Source of the DNA: Gremmenia infestans
Taxonomy: Eukaryota; Ascomycota; Leotiomycetes; Helotiales; Hamatocanthoscyphaceae
DNA: 64,000 bases
Direction: 5' to 3'
Assembly: GCA_032629725.1 (NCBI GenBank)
Contig: JAFEVB010000002.1
Span: 2,232,001 to 2,296,000, forward strand
Shown here: piece after piece, positions 44,632 to 56,907 of the stretch
How the letters are laid out: every line of letters starts with the position of its first letter
How positions within the stretch are numbered: the stretch's first letter is position 1
Program-made: the position numbers and the translations under genes
The notes under the pieces: generated by a model
What the model was told of the DNA's origin: nothing
The model's input: the letters and a program-made list of their open reading frames with translations, nothing else
Databases searched by the model: none

Positions 44632-46897
44632 ATGGCGCCCGAGATCTGGCCTCGGTATCCGTACTCTTTGATTGAAAGTACTGGAAATATGACAAGAAAT
44701 AAGGTAATGCCGCCAACGGCTGGCGATTTCGATGCGCTTGAGGCGATGGAGCCTACTGAATATGCAGCGAAAGAGAAAAGACTTGTGCGAAAAATAGACC
44801 TCAGGCTCATGCCTTGTCTCATTTTCATGATTGTTTTGAAGTACATCACCGCCCTAGGTGTAAGCTGAAGGTTTTGACAATATGTTTAGCTATCTCGATC
44901 GGAACGCACTAGCGAATGCCCGAATTCAGGGAATCGAAAAGTCTCTTGGTCTTCATGGCGACCAATTTAATACTTGCATCTCGGTTCTCTTTGCTGGTAA
45001 GAAAACGTTTCTTTCTTTAGCCCTACCTCAAGTACTAATTCTTTGGTAGGATATATCGCGCTTCAGATACCCTCCAACGCCATATTAGTTCGGACGCGGC
45101 CAAGTATTTACTTGGTAAGAGGATATCTGCCGTATTGTTGATTATGATTCTAATTTTTTGCTGCCTGTATGCATGGCGGTTTGGGGCATTGTATCTGGCT
45201 TAACAGCTGCGGTGCATAACTATACTGGCTTGGTCCTCGTCCGGTTCTTCCTTGGATTTGTCGAGGCGTCAGTACCAAGTTCAACAATGTTTTTATGATT
45301 GCTGATACGACTCAGCCCTTATTTCCCCGGAGCTCTATTTCTACTTTCGAGTTGGTATACCAGAGAAGAACTAGCCTTGAGAACCTCGATCTTGTATGCT
45401 GGAAGTCTTCTTTCGGGAGGCTTCGGTGGCCTTGTTGGAGCAGGCGTCCAAGCAGGACTGAATGGAACGCGTGGAATTGTTTCCTGGAGGTAAGTCTTTC
45501 TTGGAGGCTCAATATACATATTCTGATTTCACTGAGATGGCTCTTCATAATCGAAGGATCGGTTACCGTTTTTGTCTCCATATGCGCATCGTAAGTATTC
45601 TATGCATATAACATCGAGCAATTACTGACGTATTCAGGTTCATCATCCCGGATTTTCCGCATACGTAAGTTGACTTCCCAGGGCATGATTTTTCTACTTC
45701 GGGTGTCTCGGGGGTGGTTAGTCTCTTAATAGCTCATTCCTCTTGAGAAATAGTCACTCAGGCTTTGAAATTCAGGCAATACTGACTACGACATGTTGTT
45801 AATAGGACTAGGTGGTTGAGCCAGGAAGAGAGAGCTATTGCCACGAAGCGGCTTCAGTATACAAGTGGAAGCCACGACACTGAACGTGGCTCGCTTTTCT
45901 CCGGTGTCAAGATGGCTATCATGGACTATAAAGTCGTAAGTTGTTGCTCGGAATATTTACAAGAAACCCCAATATTGACTTACCTCTCTTCGCTAGTGGC
46001 TCCTAGCGTACATTCTTCTCTTTCCATTATTTTGCACCCTCAACTAATTCCTTCTAGGGTGATAATCATAACCAAGACTAGTGCCGGCGCGGTGACATCT
46101 TTGTAGACCTCTCCACGAACCTTTACTCCGCATCTCAAGAACTTCGCTGACAGACTCGCCACAGCATCCCCACGCTCGTCGCGACCTTCAACTATAGCCG
46201 TGTTGATACTCTCCTCCTCGTCGCTCCTCCTTACGTCTTCGCCACCATCATTGCTCTCGCAATTTCCTATTCGTCCGACAAACGCCATGAGCGTTGTTTC
46301 CAGTAAGTCAAGTTTTGGTCCCATGCCGGGATTCCATAGCAGTCTCAAGCTCTCTACTGGAACCCCCCGCCCCAACGACAAAGATAAGCTAATTCCTTGC
46401 ACAGCATCGTAGTCCCCATCTTCTTTGGCATGGCAGGTTTCAGCATAGCAGCCTCCACCACGATTCTCGCCGCACGGTACCTCAGTTTATTCCTAATGTT
46501 AGGAGGTGTCTATGGCTCCTATAACGTAGCTCTAGCTTGGATATCCTCCACTCTCCCCCGGCCCGTGGAGAAGAGAGCAGCAGCAATCGCCCTAGTCAAC
46601 ACTGTGGGAAATATAGCCCAAATATACTCTCCGTATATGTATCCCAAAAGTGACGGACCTAAGTACTTGACAGCTATGATTTGCAATGCGGTCTTTTGTG
46701 TGGCCTGTATTGCTGTCACGCTCGGGTTACGTTGGTGTCTCATGAATGAAAATGATAAATTGCAGACGCTCGAGGTACAAAGCGCTACGGACGCCGCGGA
46801 TTCCGATGGTGTGAAAGTCGCTCGAGAGGAGATCGTTGATGCCAATGCCGCGGGTGGGCTCGTAGTGTTAAATCCTGGATTCAGGTATGCGCTCTGA
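44632..46897 (+). CDS. MFS transporter, anion:cation symporter (allantoate/Dal5-like) type, with one non-canonical intron
   Basis: This is a plasma-membrane major facilitator for organic anions or small metabolites. Twelve exons in one frame give 519 residues: 44632-44840, 44890-44996, 45050-45114, 45161-45267, 45316-45489, 45537-45590, 45638-45664, 45806-45935, 45997-46007, 46058-46102, 46165-46302 and 46405-46897. The family marks are MIVLNYLDRNALANARIQG, GYIALQIPSNAILVRTRPS, VEAPYFPGALFLLSSWYTR, ITKTSAGAVTSFIPTLVATF and LVNTVGNIAQIYSPYMYP. The start could instead be the Met at 44690 or 44707. Two features are odd: intron 3 (45115-45160) has no AG at its 3' end, and exon 9 is 11 nt. If intron 3 is not spliced, the protein is truncated at about residue 130, so the gene could be a recent pseudogene. 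The substrate is unknown. Confidence 0.75.
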
Positions 46898-49800
46898 GGG
46901 TAGACCAGAAAGGTGTGTTGTCGCATGCTGGCCTGGCGAGAGGCATTATGCGAAGTCAGTAAAATCAGGCTGCTCCACCCCCCGTGTCGTCTTCTGTAAC
47001 GCTTTAGAGGTATCGGGAGTCATTTGTTGCAATATTATATGAGTAGGATATCCTCACTCCAAGCACCTTTGGAACCAGACCAATTCAGATCATCATCCAT
47101 CCCATCCACGAACGCCATCCCGACCTGCGTGACTTTACCTCGGCGCCGGTGTTAAATCCAGCCTGGGTCCTGTACTTCTTTCGCGCTTGTATCAAATATC
47201 TCTAACACAAACAATTTTCAGGCACCTACATAACTGTTAACTCGGATGGCCAATCCCTGTCGATCGCTCGCATCCGCCATCAAGTTTTCGTTCCTCAGTT
47301 CGACACCCAAGCCATCATACTCTTTGTCTTCCAAGTTCATACCGCCCAGCCCATCCTTCCAAGCGCAGAGTCAACGGTACCTTCTATGTATACTTCTTAT
47401 TATCATCTATTGGAACCAAGACTGGAGCAGCTGTGAAGGCCTTTGACATCTTTGCGCAGTGGAACAACGTCCCGGACATAATGTTCTCTTCTAATGATCT
47501 CAGACAATCATGGCATAGACCCGAGAAGTCGGGATACTCTTCAGACCCCTGGATTTTTCTTTCCTCAATCATCTTGGCTTATTCAGACTTGGGAATAATT
47601 CGAGGTAGTAAAAGAAAGGCGTACGGAAAGGGTATGAAAGGCCAGGAGAAAAGAGCTTGTATAAATGCATTGAATGTTAGATGGGTTTAGCCATGCTGCC
47701 CTCCAAGGCCATTTTAAGAGTCCGGGGTGTAAGGAAATGTATTTCTAAAAGGAAACATTATACCCGGATGGAATGCTTAAGTGAATAATGTCTAAACCTC
47801 CGGAAGAGGGTAGCCGCTTGGTCTACAATTACAATCAAGGTACGCACCGAGAAGAGCTTCTTCGGTAATAGCAAGGCTTCACCCCTGAAGAAGTTGGGCA
47901 ATATGCCAGTAGCCAATCGAGCGTGGATGGGACTTCACCTTGATTCCATACCAGAGCTAAGCCCATGGCACGTACCGAATTAACGAAGAACATAACTTCC
48001 AGCTCTCCGAATTGCTCAAAAATACTGGATGATTCAAGAGCTTTGATACTTCAGAGTCCCAAACAAAGTAGGAGGTTCTCATTGAAGTTAAGAGGATGAT
48101 ACGCCGAAATAGTGAGATCTAGCCTATGGAAAGGTTGTAGGTAAACGCGAGAAATATTATGAAACACTGAATGTATAATTGAATCTTATTGCGAAGTTAT
48201 TCGATCGTGATATGTTATGAAGCATTCAAATAAAAGAAGTAGCCCCTAATAGAATACGTGGGATTTCCTTTCCCAATTGCAAATTATAGCCAAGACTACC
48301 TACCTACCGCGCGCCGTAAAGCTCTTTGCCAACCCTCGCCGCTGAAATTATAAAAGGAAATGTCGCAATGAATGAACGCAGAAACGGGAAGATCACTGCC
48401 AGTTTTGTTCAAGGACCCTTTATCAGCCCTATGTATCGTGTCATGAGGTTGAAACCCAAGGGGTCTTCCTGGAGTCTCATGAAATCCTGATGGATTCTTT
48501 AGCTGCATATGCAAATACATCCAAAAAGAATATATCTTGGGCCATTTATATTCGGTTTCGGGACTAGCAAGTACTCTTCGCAGTAGCGCTTACGTGCTGG
48601 GCACTTTTAAAGGTAGCCAGAATCCTTCAGCACTGCAGCAGAAACCCAGACAGTAAACTTCAGACCTTGTGCTTCTAAATGGCCACGTGGAGAAATGGGG
48701 GACTGCATGGCAAAGCCACTAATAATTGCTCTGCATCTGTGCCGTCTCATGTGCCACTCCTCTACATGCTAACCCCACAAACTAGATTGACTTGAATCTT
48801 ATTAATAGCGTCAGGTTCATTTATACTTGATTTTTTTCTTAAGTTTGACTGTCCCACTATAAATACACTGCTTAGCGTAAATAGATAGAATCCGGTATGT
48901 CTGACTGGCTCTTACCCTAGTATAGATCCTCAAATGTATAAGACAAAAGCAATCTTGGAGTAAGACTCTAAATTGAGGCCCTGTAATGGGCGGATCTGAG
49001 CTCTTTAAGTGGTGCAGAATATACATCTATGAAGTAACAACAGGGGGATAATCAGACTTAAAGAAAAGGGAGTAAATGCTAATACGAAAAGCCCCTTCTG
49101 CTGATAAGATTTAGTAAAAATGCTAAGATCGATGAGTCGCTTTACGAAATGCACAATATCTATTTATCATACACTTGATGATTGCACGGAAGACTACACT
49201 TGGGACACATTATATACAGATAGGGCAATATGATACGAAATCTGGAACGATTATGCAGGTTGCGAGACGTAGATTGGGCAAGGGATGATAGTGCATGACT
49301 CTGTAGCCAGAAGATGGTGGTGTACTCGCACCCAACTTATGCTTGGCTGGTCTGATCCTACGACTCGCTGAATACTTGTCCCCATTATATTATTATTGAT
49401 ATAGAAGATAGCAAGTGACTAGAAAACACACCCGAAAACGAGATAAAAAAACAGGGAAGGGCTTGCTAGAGCTGAAATTCCAAAAGGAGAACCAAATTCT
49501 AGAACTATCCACTCTTGACTTCTCACAACCCCACCTAGGTTTGTGACTTGTATGGCCAGCGCGTGTCAAAATAGACCGTAGCACAACGATGCAGCCTTTA
49601 TTTTATTATCCTCGAAGCCTCGATGAATGTAAGATTCGTGATCTGAAAGATGAGGCGAGGCTAGTACCGAGAGAATAACGCATGAAACAGTTCAACCCCC
49701 TAGGGTCCAGTCAGATAGCCTTCTGGGAACGACGCTGAGCTCAGGCTTGATAAGCAATACAGATTTCCCAGCTGATACTACCAAGGATTCTAATTTTAGA

Positions 49801-50544
49801 GGTTCGAGAAGAACCTACGGTATGACAGCAGTGTTTCGATATTGTGCAACCCTGAACACCTGGCGTTGGTCTTGTTAATTCGTTGGCAAAGAGAAGCATA
49901 TCAACAGAGAGAAAGACTCTCAGGATAGCTGCAGCCATGCGAATATGCAATCCAGTTGCATTGACGCTCGAGCTGAGGTGATAACTATGCCGAGCACACA
50001 CTTCAATCGATATTGAAAGTGTCAACCCCCAGAACATGTTCCGCGATGTGAACAGTGCTGTCCATAAAAATACGAGCTCATGGAATAAGTAGTGTGGATA
50101 ATACCCAGGAAAGCAATTTCCTCTTATATTTGCATACCGCGTTCCTTGTTTGCCAGCATCGGGAGCAATAGATAATCGGAGTTGGAGGTTTGGGATGTCT
50201 TCTCTGTCCAGGTGGGGGGGAAAACTCTTTGGAATCTCCAAAATAGAATAAACGGTGTAGTTGGTGATTAAAAGGTGGGTTGAAACGTATCTGCCTGTGA
50301 GGCATCGGGATCTGCCCGCAATGGTCAGGATCTACCTTTAGGCAAATCTCGTGGGCTCGTGGCAAGCTAGGATGCTCCATATGGGAATTTATTAGGGTGT
50401 GGTCACCCCTTGACCTGCTGGAGTTGTAGATGATCGCCGTACATGCTTCTCTGTGCCAATCGGAAGCTCTGCTCTGGCACTCTTTAGTGGAGTTTGGCTG
50501 TCAGTGGCATTCCCCGAACCAAACTCGCTGTGCACCTCTTCGAG

Positions 50545-50554
50545 CCCCCCCCCC
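50545..50554. repeat. C10 homopolymer
   Basis: Ten consecutive C residues lie inside the gene-poor stretch. This is a slippage-prone site. Confidence 0.9.
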
Positions 50555-51247
50555 AAAAGGAGGCTGATCGAAAAATGAGTCGGTGTCCCCTTTCGCCCAA
50601 CCAAGCAGCTGCCATGGCTAGATTATTGAACAGCTTGTACAGGAGAGGCAGGTCCGAAGCTCCTCGGGACCGACCGTTGGGAGGTTGACGATTCAGAAGA
50701 AGTTGGGAACGATGGAGTATTCAGCCATCAGCTCTCCACCACCAACAGCCCATCCACACTCCTAATCTAATACTGGCGGAAGCATGCTCCCGAAATACAC
50801 CTACGTACTAGTAAAGAAAAAGAAGGTTCGGGGGCGTCCACCGGCGTTTGACATGACAGCGCCAGTCTCTTAGTTTAAAATAATCGGAGCAATACAAAAG
50901 ATCTTTCCCAATTGCTGCGGCTAATTAGTCATGTGATGCACCGAGGTCACGATGGTTGGAGTTCCAACAATGAATGATGGTTGTCTCACCCTATGCAAAG
51001 GTACGGCGTGCGCATTCTGTAGCATTGATCCTAAAGTCTGGTGGTTGCGTGCAAAATACTGCTGCAAGCTGCTATACGTTCCGTACAGCCGGAGGTATAG
51101 CCGGAAAAGCCCACAAGTATATATTTCTGTCTGATGTGATTTGCTTGCTTCTTCTCGTTGATATGTAATAGCAGTAAGACGCTATTATTCGATGCGTGGC
51201 TCCCTTGACTTTTAATTAATGCGTGATTCAACACGCGCGTGGCATGT

Positions 51248-51273
51248 CTGCAGCACTCTGCAGCACTCTGCAG
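51248..51273. repeat. 10-bp tandem element (CTGCAGCACT), 2.6 copies
   Basis: Adjacent copies of CTGCAGCACT contain repeated CTGCAG palindromes within the gene-poor stretch. Confidence 0.85.
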
Positions 51274-53889
51274 TAGCCGGGGGAAGATTGTATGAGATCA
51301 ATCATCAACGTCTAAATATAGATAGACATCCTTGTCTCTGGAAAGCGAACGTCAAAATTTGCTCGAGTACCTAGCTGTCCTGCAATTTCTGTAAAGCCCA
51401 ACTTCCAACAAAATGAAGTCACTTGGCCACTACTCGCATATCAGGGTTAGGTAGGTGCGAGTGAGCAAGAAGTGCTAGCTTCGAGACCCCAGAACCATCG
51501 CCGCCTTGGGATTCGTTGATTGTCGTGTAGAATGTGCATCATTGCTAGCTGCTCGCTTCCTATGTCCCAATGCAGAAAGCATTGGTATCAGCTACTACTC
51601 TAGCCCAACTTCACGATATTGCTAAGGCATCTCGCATCGATTATTCATACAGACAGTAGAAAAAAAAGACATACGTTACTTCATTGTAAACCTAGCCTAC
51701 CTTAGGTGTGGGTTTACTCTAGCTTTACGGAGTATAGCAACCCCCCTTCAACGGCTCTAAATACAGCCCCACGAACCCGGTGAGAAGGTCTTTGGCCAAA
51801 TATTGCAACCGATGGATCGACGACCCCAAGCAACGATCAGGGTTCCATAGACGTGGGGAATCTATGATCACCTTTAGCGATATCAATGCAGGATGAGTTC
51901 CGAGGTACCTTAATTTCCAGACTGCTTGAAGCTATGAGTCAGCGGCGCAAAGTCTACATGCGGTATACCAGTTGGATCACAGGGGATAAAGCAGGCCGGA
52001 GATAGGTAGGAGCCTTTCGACTTGACAGTATCAGTCATATTGCATGCGACGGGCGGATAAGGCGCCCGAGAGAGAGGACCCCTGAGGCTAGAGGCATGAA
52101 ATGTGTAAGATGGGATGAGGATTGGGAGAGACTGGGACTGGGATCAGGATGGCATGGATGGGGCAAGAAACAACCATAGAAAAATTAGTTAATTCCAAGG
52201 GTACCTACTGTATTCTTTCTGCATACGGGCAACAACACTACTACGTATTGTGGTTGCAACAAATCAAAAGAAATTCTGGCAGATAGTGGGGGCTTGAGAG
52301 GAGAATGCTCTCTAGCTGGCTGCAACGCTGCTCGATGCTGTACTCCGTATGGTTCCCGACTTCTCCATACCTACTGCAGGGCTCATCGCTGCGGGTGCGG
52401 ATCATTCATAATTCTGGGTCGTTGTACTGTATAGCAGCAGCGTGGGACCTGGGTCGTCCGCTGTCATCGGGGAAGTGAAAGTTAGTGAAGCCGTGTTTGG
52501 GCTAGCTTTCGCTTATGAGCACCCCCTAAAAGCCCTGTGGCGCAACACTAAAAAATGACTATCGAACGCCGATGATCTTGCAACGATCACAGTGGGCTCT
52601 CTGTGATTGCCCCTTTAATAGCGTCCTAGCGGTCAGCTGTCAGGCCCTCTGGCGGCTTCAAACTTCAAAGCCAGGCTGATTCCGGGCCTGAGCAGCCTGC
52701 AACTGCCTGGAGGCAATTCGGTGAGCTCTGTACGAAGTAAGCGTAATACAGTAAGTAGACTGATGGGATCGCTAGTGTGAAGTCAGCATACCTACTGTAC
52801 TGCTTCCCAACTGCCAACTAGGACCATCTCGTGTACCTCTATATCACAGTAAGCAAGTTCATGGTTAGAGCCTCTTAGACTGATCCTCAAACGGACCTGA
52901 CAGAGCATCGTATACGAAGTACAGCATCAGAATAGAAAAGTGGTGCGCCAGGGGGTCAAGGATACCGGGCGAACCGTGCCAGGGCTGGAGCTGGTCGCGC
53001 GTGCTTACAAGCATCGAATTGATCCGCCTCGACGTTCCAGTAGCTCTCCCCTGGGGGGGAGCTAGCACTTAATGTTACCCAATCTCGTGGCGTCGCAAAA
53101 TTCAAACCCTCAATGTTGGTCTCAAGTCCCTACTAGGCTCACAGATACTTGAAGATCATGATATGCTTCCTCTTAACCTTCCCCATCTTCTTCGCCACTA
53201 CCAGGATCCACCACCACTACAAGTTCTTTCTTGAGACTTGACGGAGGCTTGCTCAAGATATAGTCATTGCAGGTCTTTCATGTCTGACTCTTCGTCATTG
53301 GAATCTAACGTCCTCGGATTCTTTCCTGGCACAACCAGTCCACCATAAAGATTACAGCGATACCTATGCTGCAAGTGGCGTGTAGACTTCCTCTCCCATT
53401 CGCTGTGCTGGTTGTTAAACTCCCCACGAAGACTGCTTAACCAAACTTGACTGTCCTATCTACCACTTGCAATCAGCACTTACATTAAGCCACCCCGCTG
53501 TCCATTCGTCTCCGCACCATTACCTTGGAGAAATACACAAGACAAGTCCTTGATATCCCCTGAAACCGGCACCGATTTCTGCTTGTACTCGTTCCCGCCA
53601 ACCTGTCTCCCGCCTTCAAACACCAATGATAGTGCTGCGCCCAACTTAAATCGACCTCACAGGTTCCTCCGTCGGCTCGCTTTTGAATGCGATTATACGA
53701 GGTCAAGTTCGTCCTTGGCCCATATTGCCAGGTTCAACTTCTCAAGGAGTCAAACCAGATCCTAAAGAATTCGAGATCGGGGAAAGAATTGAAGGCGAGG
53801 ATTCTGTCGGGCATGTATACGGAAGACGCTCAAGCCATTCTTTAGAGCCTGATTCGTAAATCCACTCGCATGGGAGTCAATCGCAATTG

Positions 53890-55424
53890 ATGGCAGTCTC
53901 GGTCCTAACACCACTTTATTCGAAGTCAGGCATGTGGAATCCGAGTGATTCTCCAAATACGTTCACTTCTGTCGGAACTGAAGCCATACGAACTTCTATG
54001 GCATATCAATATCCCTTGGCGACATCTGGTTTGGAATCTTCGAATATGATCCCGAGTTTTCGTCACCCTCCTTTGGACCACACACAACCAGATTCACCCG
54101 ATTCAACAGGCATCCGAAACCCAGGAACTTCAGCGACATCAAAATCATCAAAGATAAAAAGATCAATGTCCACCCCAAATGTACGCGGGCAGGCGACGGC
54201 GGAGGCAGCCGCACTTGCATTGTCCGCAGATAAAAGAAGAAATAAATTGGGCTACCACAGAACCTCTGTCGCGTGTGGTGAGCACATCTACCAAGTTCGA
54301 TGCAACAGATGAACTGTCGCTGTGTGGGAGAAAGACAACTGACTTCAAGCTTAGGCCACTGTCGGAGACGGAAAATTAGATGCATTCCCGCGCCAGCTGA
54401 TGCCCAAAACCGCTGTTCGAATTGTATTAGGTTGAAAAAGGAATGTAACTTCTACCCTGTTGACCAGCAGCCACAGCCAGATCCTAGACGTCGCGATTCT
54501 CAAGCGCAGAGCGGTACTGGAAGAATTTCCGAAACATCGTCGCCTTCGACATCTTCTGGTCAACTACCAGAAATCCCTTCTTCTCTGCCTTATCCCCCTT
54601 TGAACATGCCACCAATTCAAGACCTCGGAGGGCCCCAGATGAAGCGCCAGAGGACAGAAAGCTTTTCTCCAGAGACCAAAGGTCAGAGATCTCTTGATCC
54701 TCGAAACAACAGAATTCCTGAAAAGGTTGCAGTTGTCACATCATCCCGCAATTTCGACTACAACCAAGGTACCACCAACTGGATGGCTCCTGATGCTTCA
54801 CCAAATACCAAACCCCAGACTGAGATGCCCCAATCTTACTGGCGGCCAAATCCGCAGGATTCGCCTCTCACCCCCGCGTTCTCTCCATTCACACCTAGCT
54901 TGCAGATACCACCACCACAAAATTGGCCAAACCCTCATCCAGAGCATAGCCCACGAGACGATTCGAACTGGTCTGCACCACAGCGCTCCATTTCCTACAG
55001 CAATCTGGAGGGCTTGCAAAATCACCAACCATATGCGCCTTATACAAATACACCCGCAACTCCCGCCACAGATCATTACACCACAAAACCCCGTGGGCAA
55101 CATTCTGGGATGTACCCACCTCCAATTTTGACTCCAACGAGCGCCATCACAGCTCCGACGTCCTCGTCGGGATACGAGGCAGTTCATCATCCTCAGTCTG
55201 CAGGCCCGTTGTCATCCGCTCCATACCAAACATGGCAACAACCTTACACGTATCAGAAGCCTACTGGGTCTGGTGCTGAAGGATACGGTGCTTATGCTCC
55301 TCAGGAAGCACTTCCTCGTCCGCCTGGGTATGCGGGACAGGCGCATCCGTCTCAGCACCAAGCGTATGGGTATCCCTCTCCAACGGCTGGAATGTACTAC
55401 CCAGGACAACCACCAGGCCGATGA
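53890..55424 (+). CDS. Zn2Cys6 transcription factor, atypical spacing, Pro/Tyr/Gln-rich C-terminus
   Basis: The 485-residue product comes from exons 53890-54277 and 54355-55424. The segment IKRSMSTPNVRGQATAEAAA and KRRNKLGYHRTSVACGHCRR precede the cluster. The cysteines are spaced CX2CX6CX10CX2CX6C (residues 129-160), longer in the middle than usual. The intron splits the Gly codon between the first two cysteines. The rest is a disordered activation-type tail rich in Pro, Tyr and Gln (TPAFSPFTPSLQIPPPQ; YGYPSPTAGMYYPGQPP), with no fungal-TF middle domain. It resembles regulators I associate loosely with Rfe-type proteins of Aspergillus; that is memory and not a match. The start may be the Met at 53932 instead, and further 5' exons cannot be excluded. 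Confidence 0.8.
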
Positions 55425-56295
55425 GGAAGTGTTGACTTAGCTTGTAAATAGGGGGGGGGGTGGTTCGAGGAGGTTGCGAACCTCGGGGCGTTGCGAGAGA
55501 TTGTTGGTCGCAATACTTGAGTAAAAAGAGATGAAGGAAGAACTGTTTAGGGTGAAGGTCTTGCTGAAGAACAGTCATGGATGGGAAGGACCTCCGTCAA
55601 TGGTGTATATTGTACCAATAAATAACGCTTTATGACTCTCTACGACCGAGAACGTGCGCAAACGAAGCATTGATCTCATGGACAAAGTTCGGAGGAAGAC
55701 GTGCTGAACAGAGTTGCCGGGAAGGAAAGGACATGGTCGTTCAAAACTTGCGTGGATCAGATGTACACAAATGGCGGTATAAATAGGTCTCGCAGGCAGC
55801 AAGCTTGTAGAGCTTGTCCTGACTCTTTGATCTTCAATGGCTTGTTGAGTATTATACAAAACCGTTGCATGTCTCTGAATCTAATATGCAACTGCCGGAT
55901 TTTGAAGCACTTGGCCTCCTGGTCACACAATCACGGGTCTGTTGCAGTGTGACCCAACCCCACTTGATCATTTTTTAGTTTAGCCCAGTCTCACAAACCT
56001 CACCTCATACAGTACAGTAGGTAACCCTAATCTAAGTTCTTTCTAAAATTGCGAGGAAAGATATTGTATCTTTCTAAGTTGCTTATTCTTCCAAAGGACA
56101 TTTTCTTTGCTTCTATATCTAGGTATATTAGGTAATTTACCAACATCTTTAAGGCAGGGGACTGGACTCGAATCGCGGGCCATCCCGCGCATTCCTTGTC
56201 TATCAAATCGTCTTGCCACACCAAACCCCCACGAATGATCAAAAGAAGAGAAAGCACGCAATTACCAGGTTACACCACGGGGAATTCCAGACACA
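55425..56295. other. Intergenic stretch after the second Zn2Cys6 gene
   Basis: This 871-bp region includes a G10 tract at 55451-55460 in the 3' UTR. A GCGGG/CCCGC hairpin with a TTCGA-containing flank lies near 56166-56190 and looks tRNA-like but does not fold as one (see rejected items). Confidence 0.5.
55451..55460. repeat. G10 homopolymer in 3' UTR
   Basis: Ten consecutive G residues lie 27 bp after the stop codon of the second Zn2Cys6 gene. Confidence 0.9.
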
Positions 56296-56907
56296 ATGAC
56301 GGTACTAAGCCGCTTCGCAGGAATGTTCGAGGTAAGTCGCTCCACTATCGCATTTCAGTCTGTCTCATCTCATCCCATCCCAATCCTTCACGAGTGGTGG
56401 GAGTTTTCAAAGATACAATACAATGGAACTGATACACGCGCTGCAGCCTCATCCCGAGGACCGTCTCCATCTGCGAACACACCGTGCGCGCTCCGTCGTC
56501 CTGACGGCGCAAGAGTTCGTTGCCCTCTCTTCCTTCCCGGTGTCACAACTAACCCCGCATCCCCACACAGACTCGTCGAGATACGCGCCGCGCAACGGAC
56601 ATTCGAAGGGGCATATGTTCGCACAGCATTGGGGCAGTTTTCTTTCGCGCTTGTGGTGCTTAAGATTTTCACGGCCGAGTTCTACAGCATCGGCGCCCTG
56701 TTTGCGACATTTGGGGCGGGCATATTGCTTGTGAGCATGTACCGGCGGTACGAGGGCCATAGACAGTTCTTCAGTGAGGTGGGGGAGGACGGACTGGGCA
56801 GGAAGAAGTTCAGGACGAGCGGGAATGCCGTGGTGGTGCTCACGGCGTTGAGTGTTGGGGCGTATGCCTCTTTGATGGCCTTGACATTAAGGCTGGGGCA
56901 TACTTGA
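56296..56907 (+). CDS. DUF202-like small membrane protein, N-terminus unresolved
   Basis: An open frame of 203 residues was seen. The C-terminal 110 residues look genuine: EIRAAQRTFEGAYVRTALGQ, then the hydrophobic FSFALVVLKIFTAEFYSIG and ALFATFGAGILLVSMYRRYE, and a third membrane segment (NAVVVLTALSVGAYASLMAL). Three transmembrane helices with an R-T-F...R-T pattern resemble DUF202/YidH-like proteins of unknown function. The N-terminal half reads as low-complexity Ser/Arg/Pro. A GTAAGT at 56332 with a CTGCAG acceptor at 56446 would splice 115 bp but shift the frame, so the exon structure before about residue 90 is uncertain. Confidence 0.5.
   Translation: MTVLSRFAGMFEVSRSTIAFQSVSSHPIPILHEWWEFSKIQYNGTDTRAAASSRGPSPSANTPCALRRPDGARVRCPLFLPGVTTNPASPHRLVEIRAAQRTFEGAYVRTALGQFSFALVVLKIFTAEFYSIGALFATFGAGILLVSMYRRYEGHRQFFSEVGEDGLGRKKFRTSGNAVVVLTALSVGAYASLMALTLRLGHT

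Larger units (their letters stand above)
46898..53889. other. 7-kb stretch without a convincing gene
   Basis: This is nearly 7 kb of sequence with only short, domain-free frames; the longest, 49741-50241 minus, has 166 codons and no recognised family. It contains a C10 tract (50545-50554), a 10-bp tandem element (51248-51273) and two copies of TACGGAGTA (51726-51734, 52341-52349). The last about 750 bp are C/T- and CCACCA-rich, resembling the leader of the next gene. No transposase, reverse transcriptase or long terminal repeat was recognised. It is probably a large regulatory region of the downstream Zn2Cys6 gene, possibly with a non-coding transcript (inference). Confidence 0.5.

Noticed and set aside
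47246..47690. Possible small gene after the MFS transporter
   Set aside because: The frame starting MANPCRSLAS looks slightly presequence-like, but no second exon with family content could be joined.
50398..50560. Possible transposon edge near the C10 tract
   Set aside because: No terminal repeats, target-site duplication or transposase fragment could be seen around it.
49741..50604. Adjacent minus-strand open frames of 166, 100 and 70 codons in the gene desert
   Set aside because: They overlap in different frames, have no recognisable domain, no consistent splice joins and ordinary composition. They are more likely chance frames or a non-coding transcript.
56150..56245. tRNA-like segment on the minus strand with ATTCGAGTCC and a GCGGG/CCCGC hairpin
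   Set aside because: The box-B-like sequence is present and an acceptor-like pairing can be forced, but the T stem does not pair (CGCGA against CCAGT) and no proper D arm is visible.
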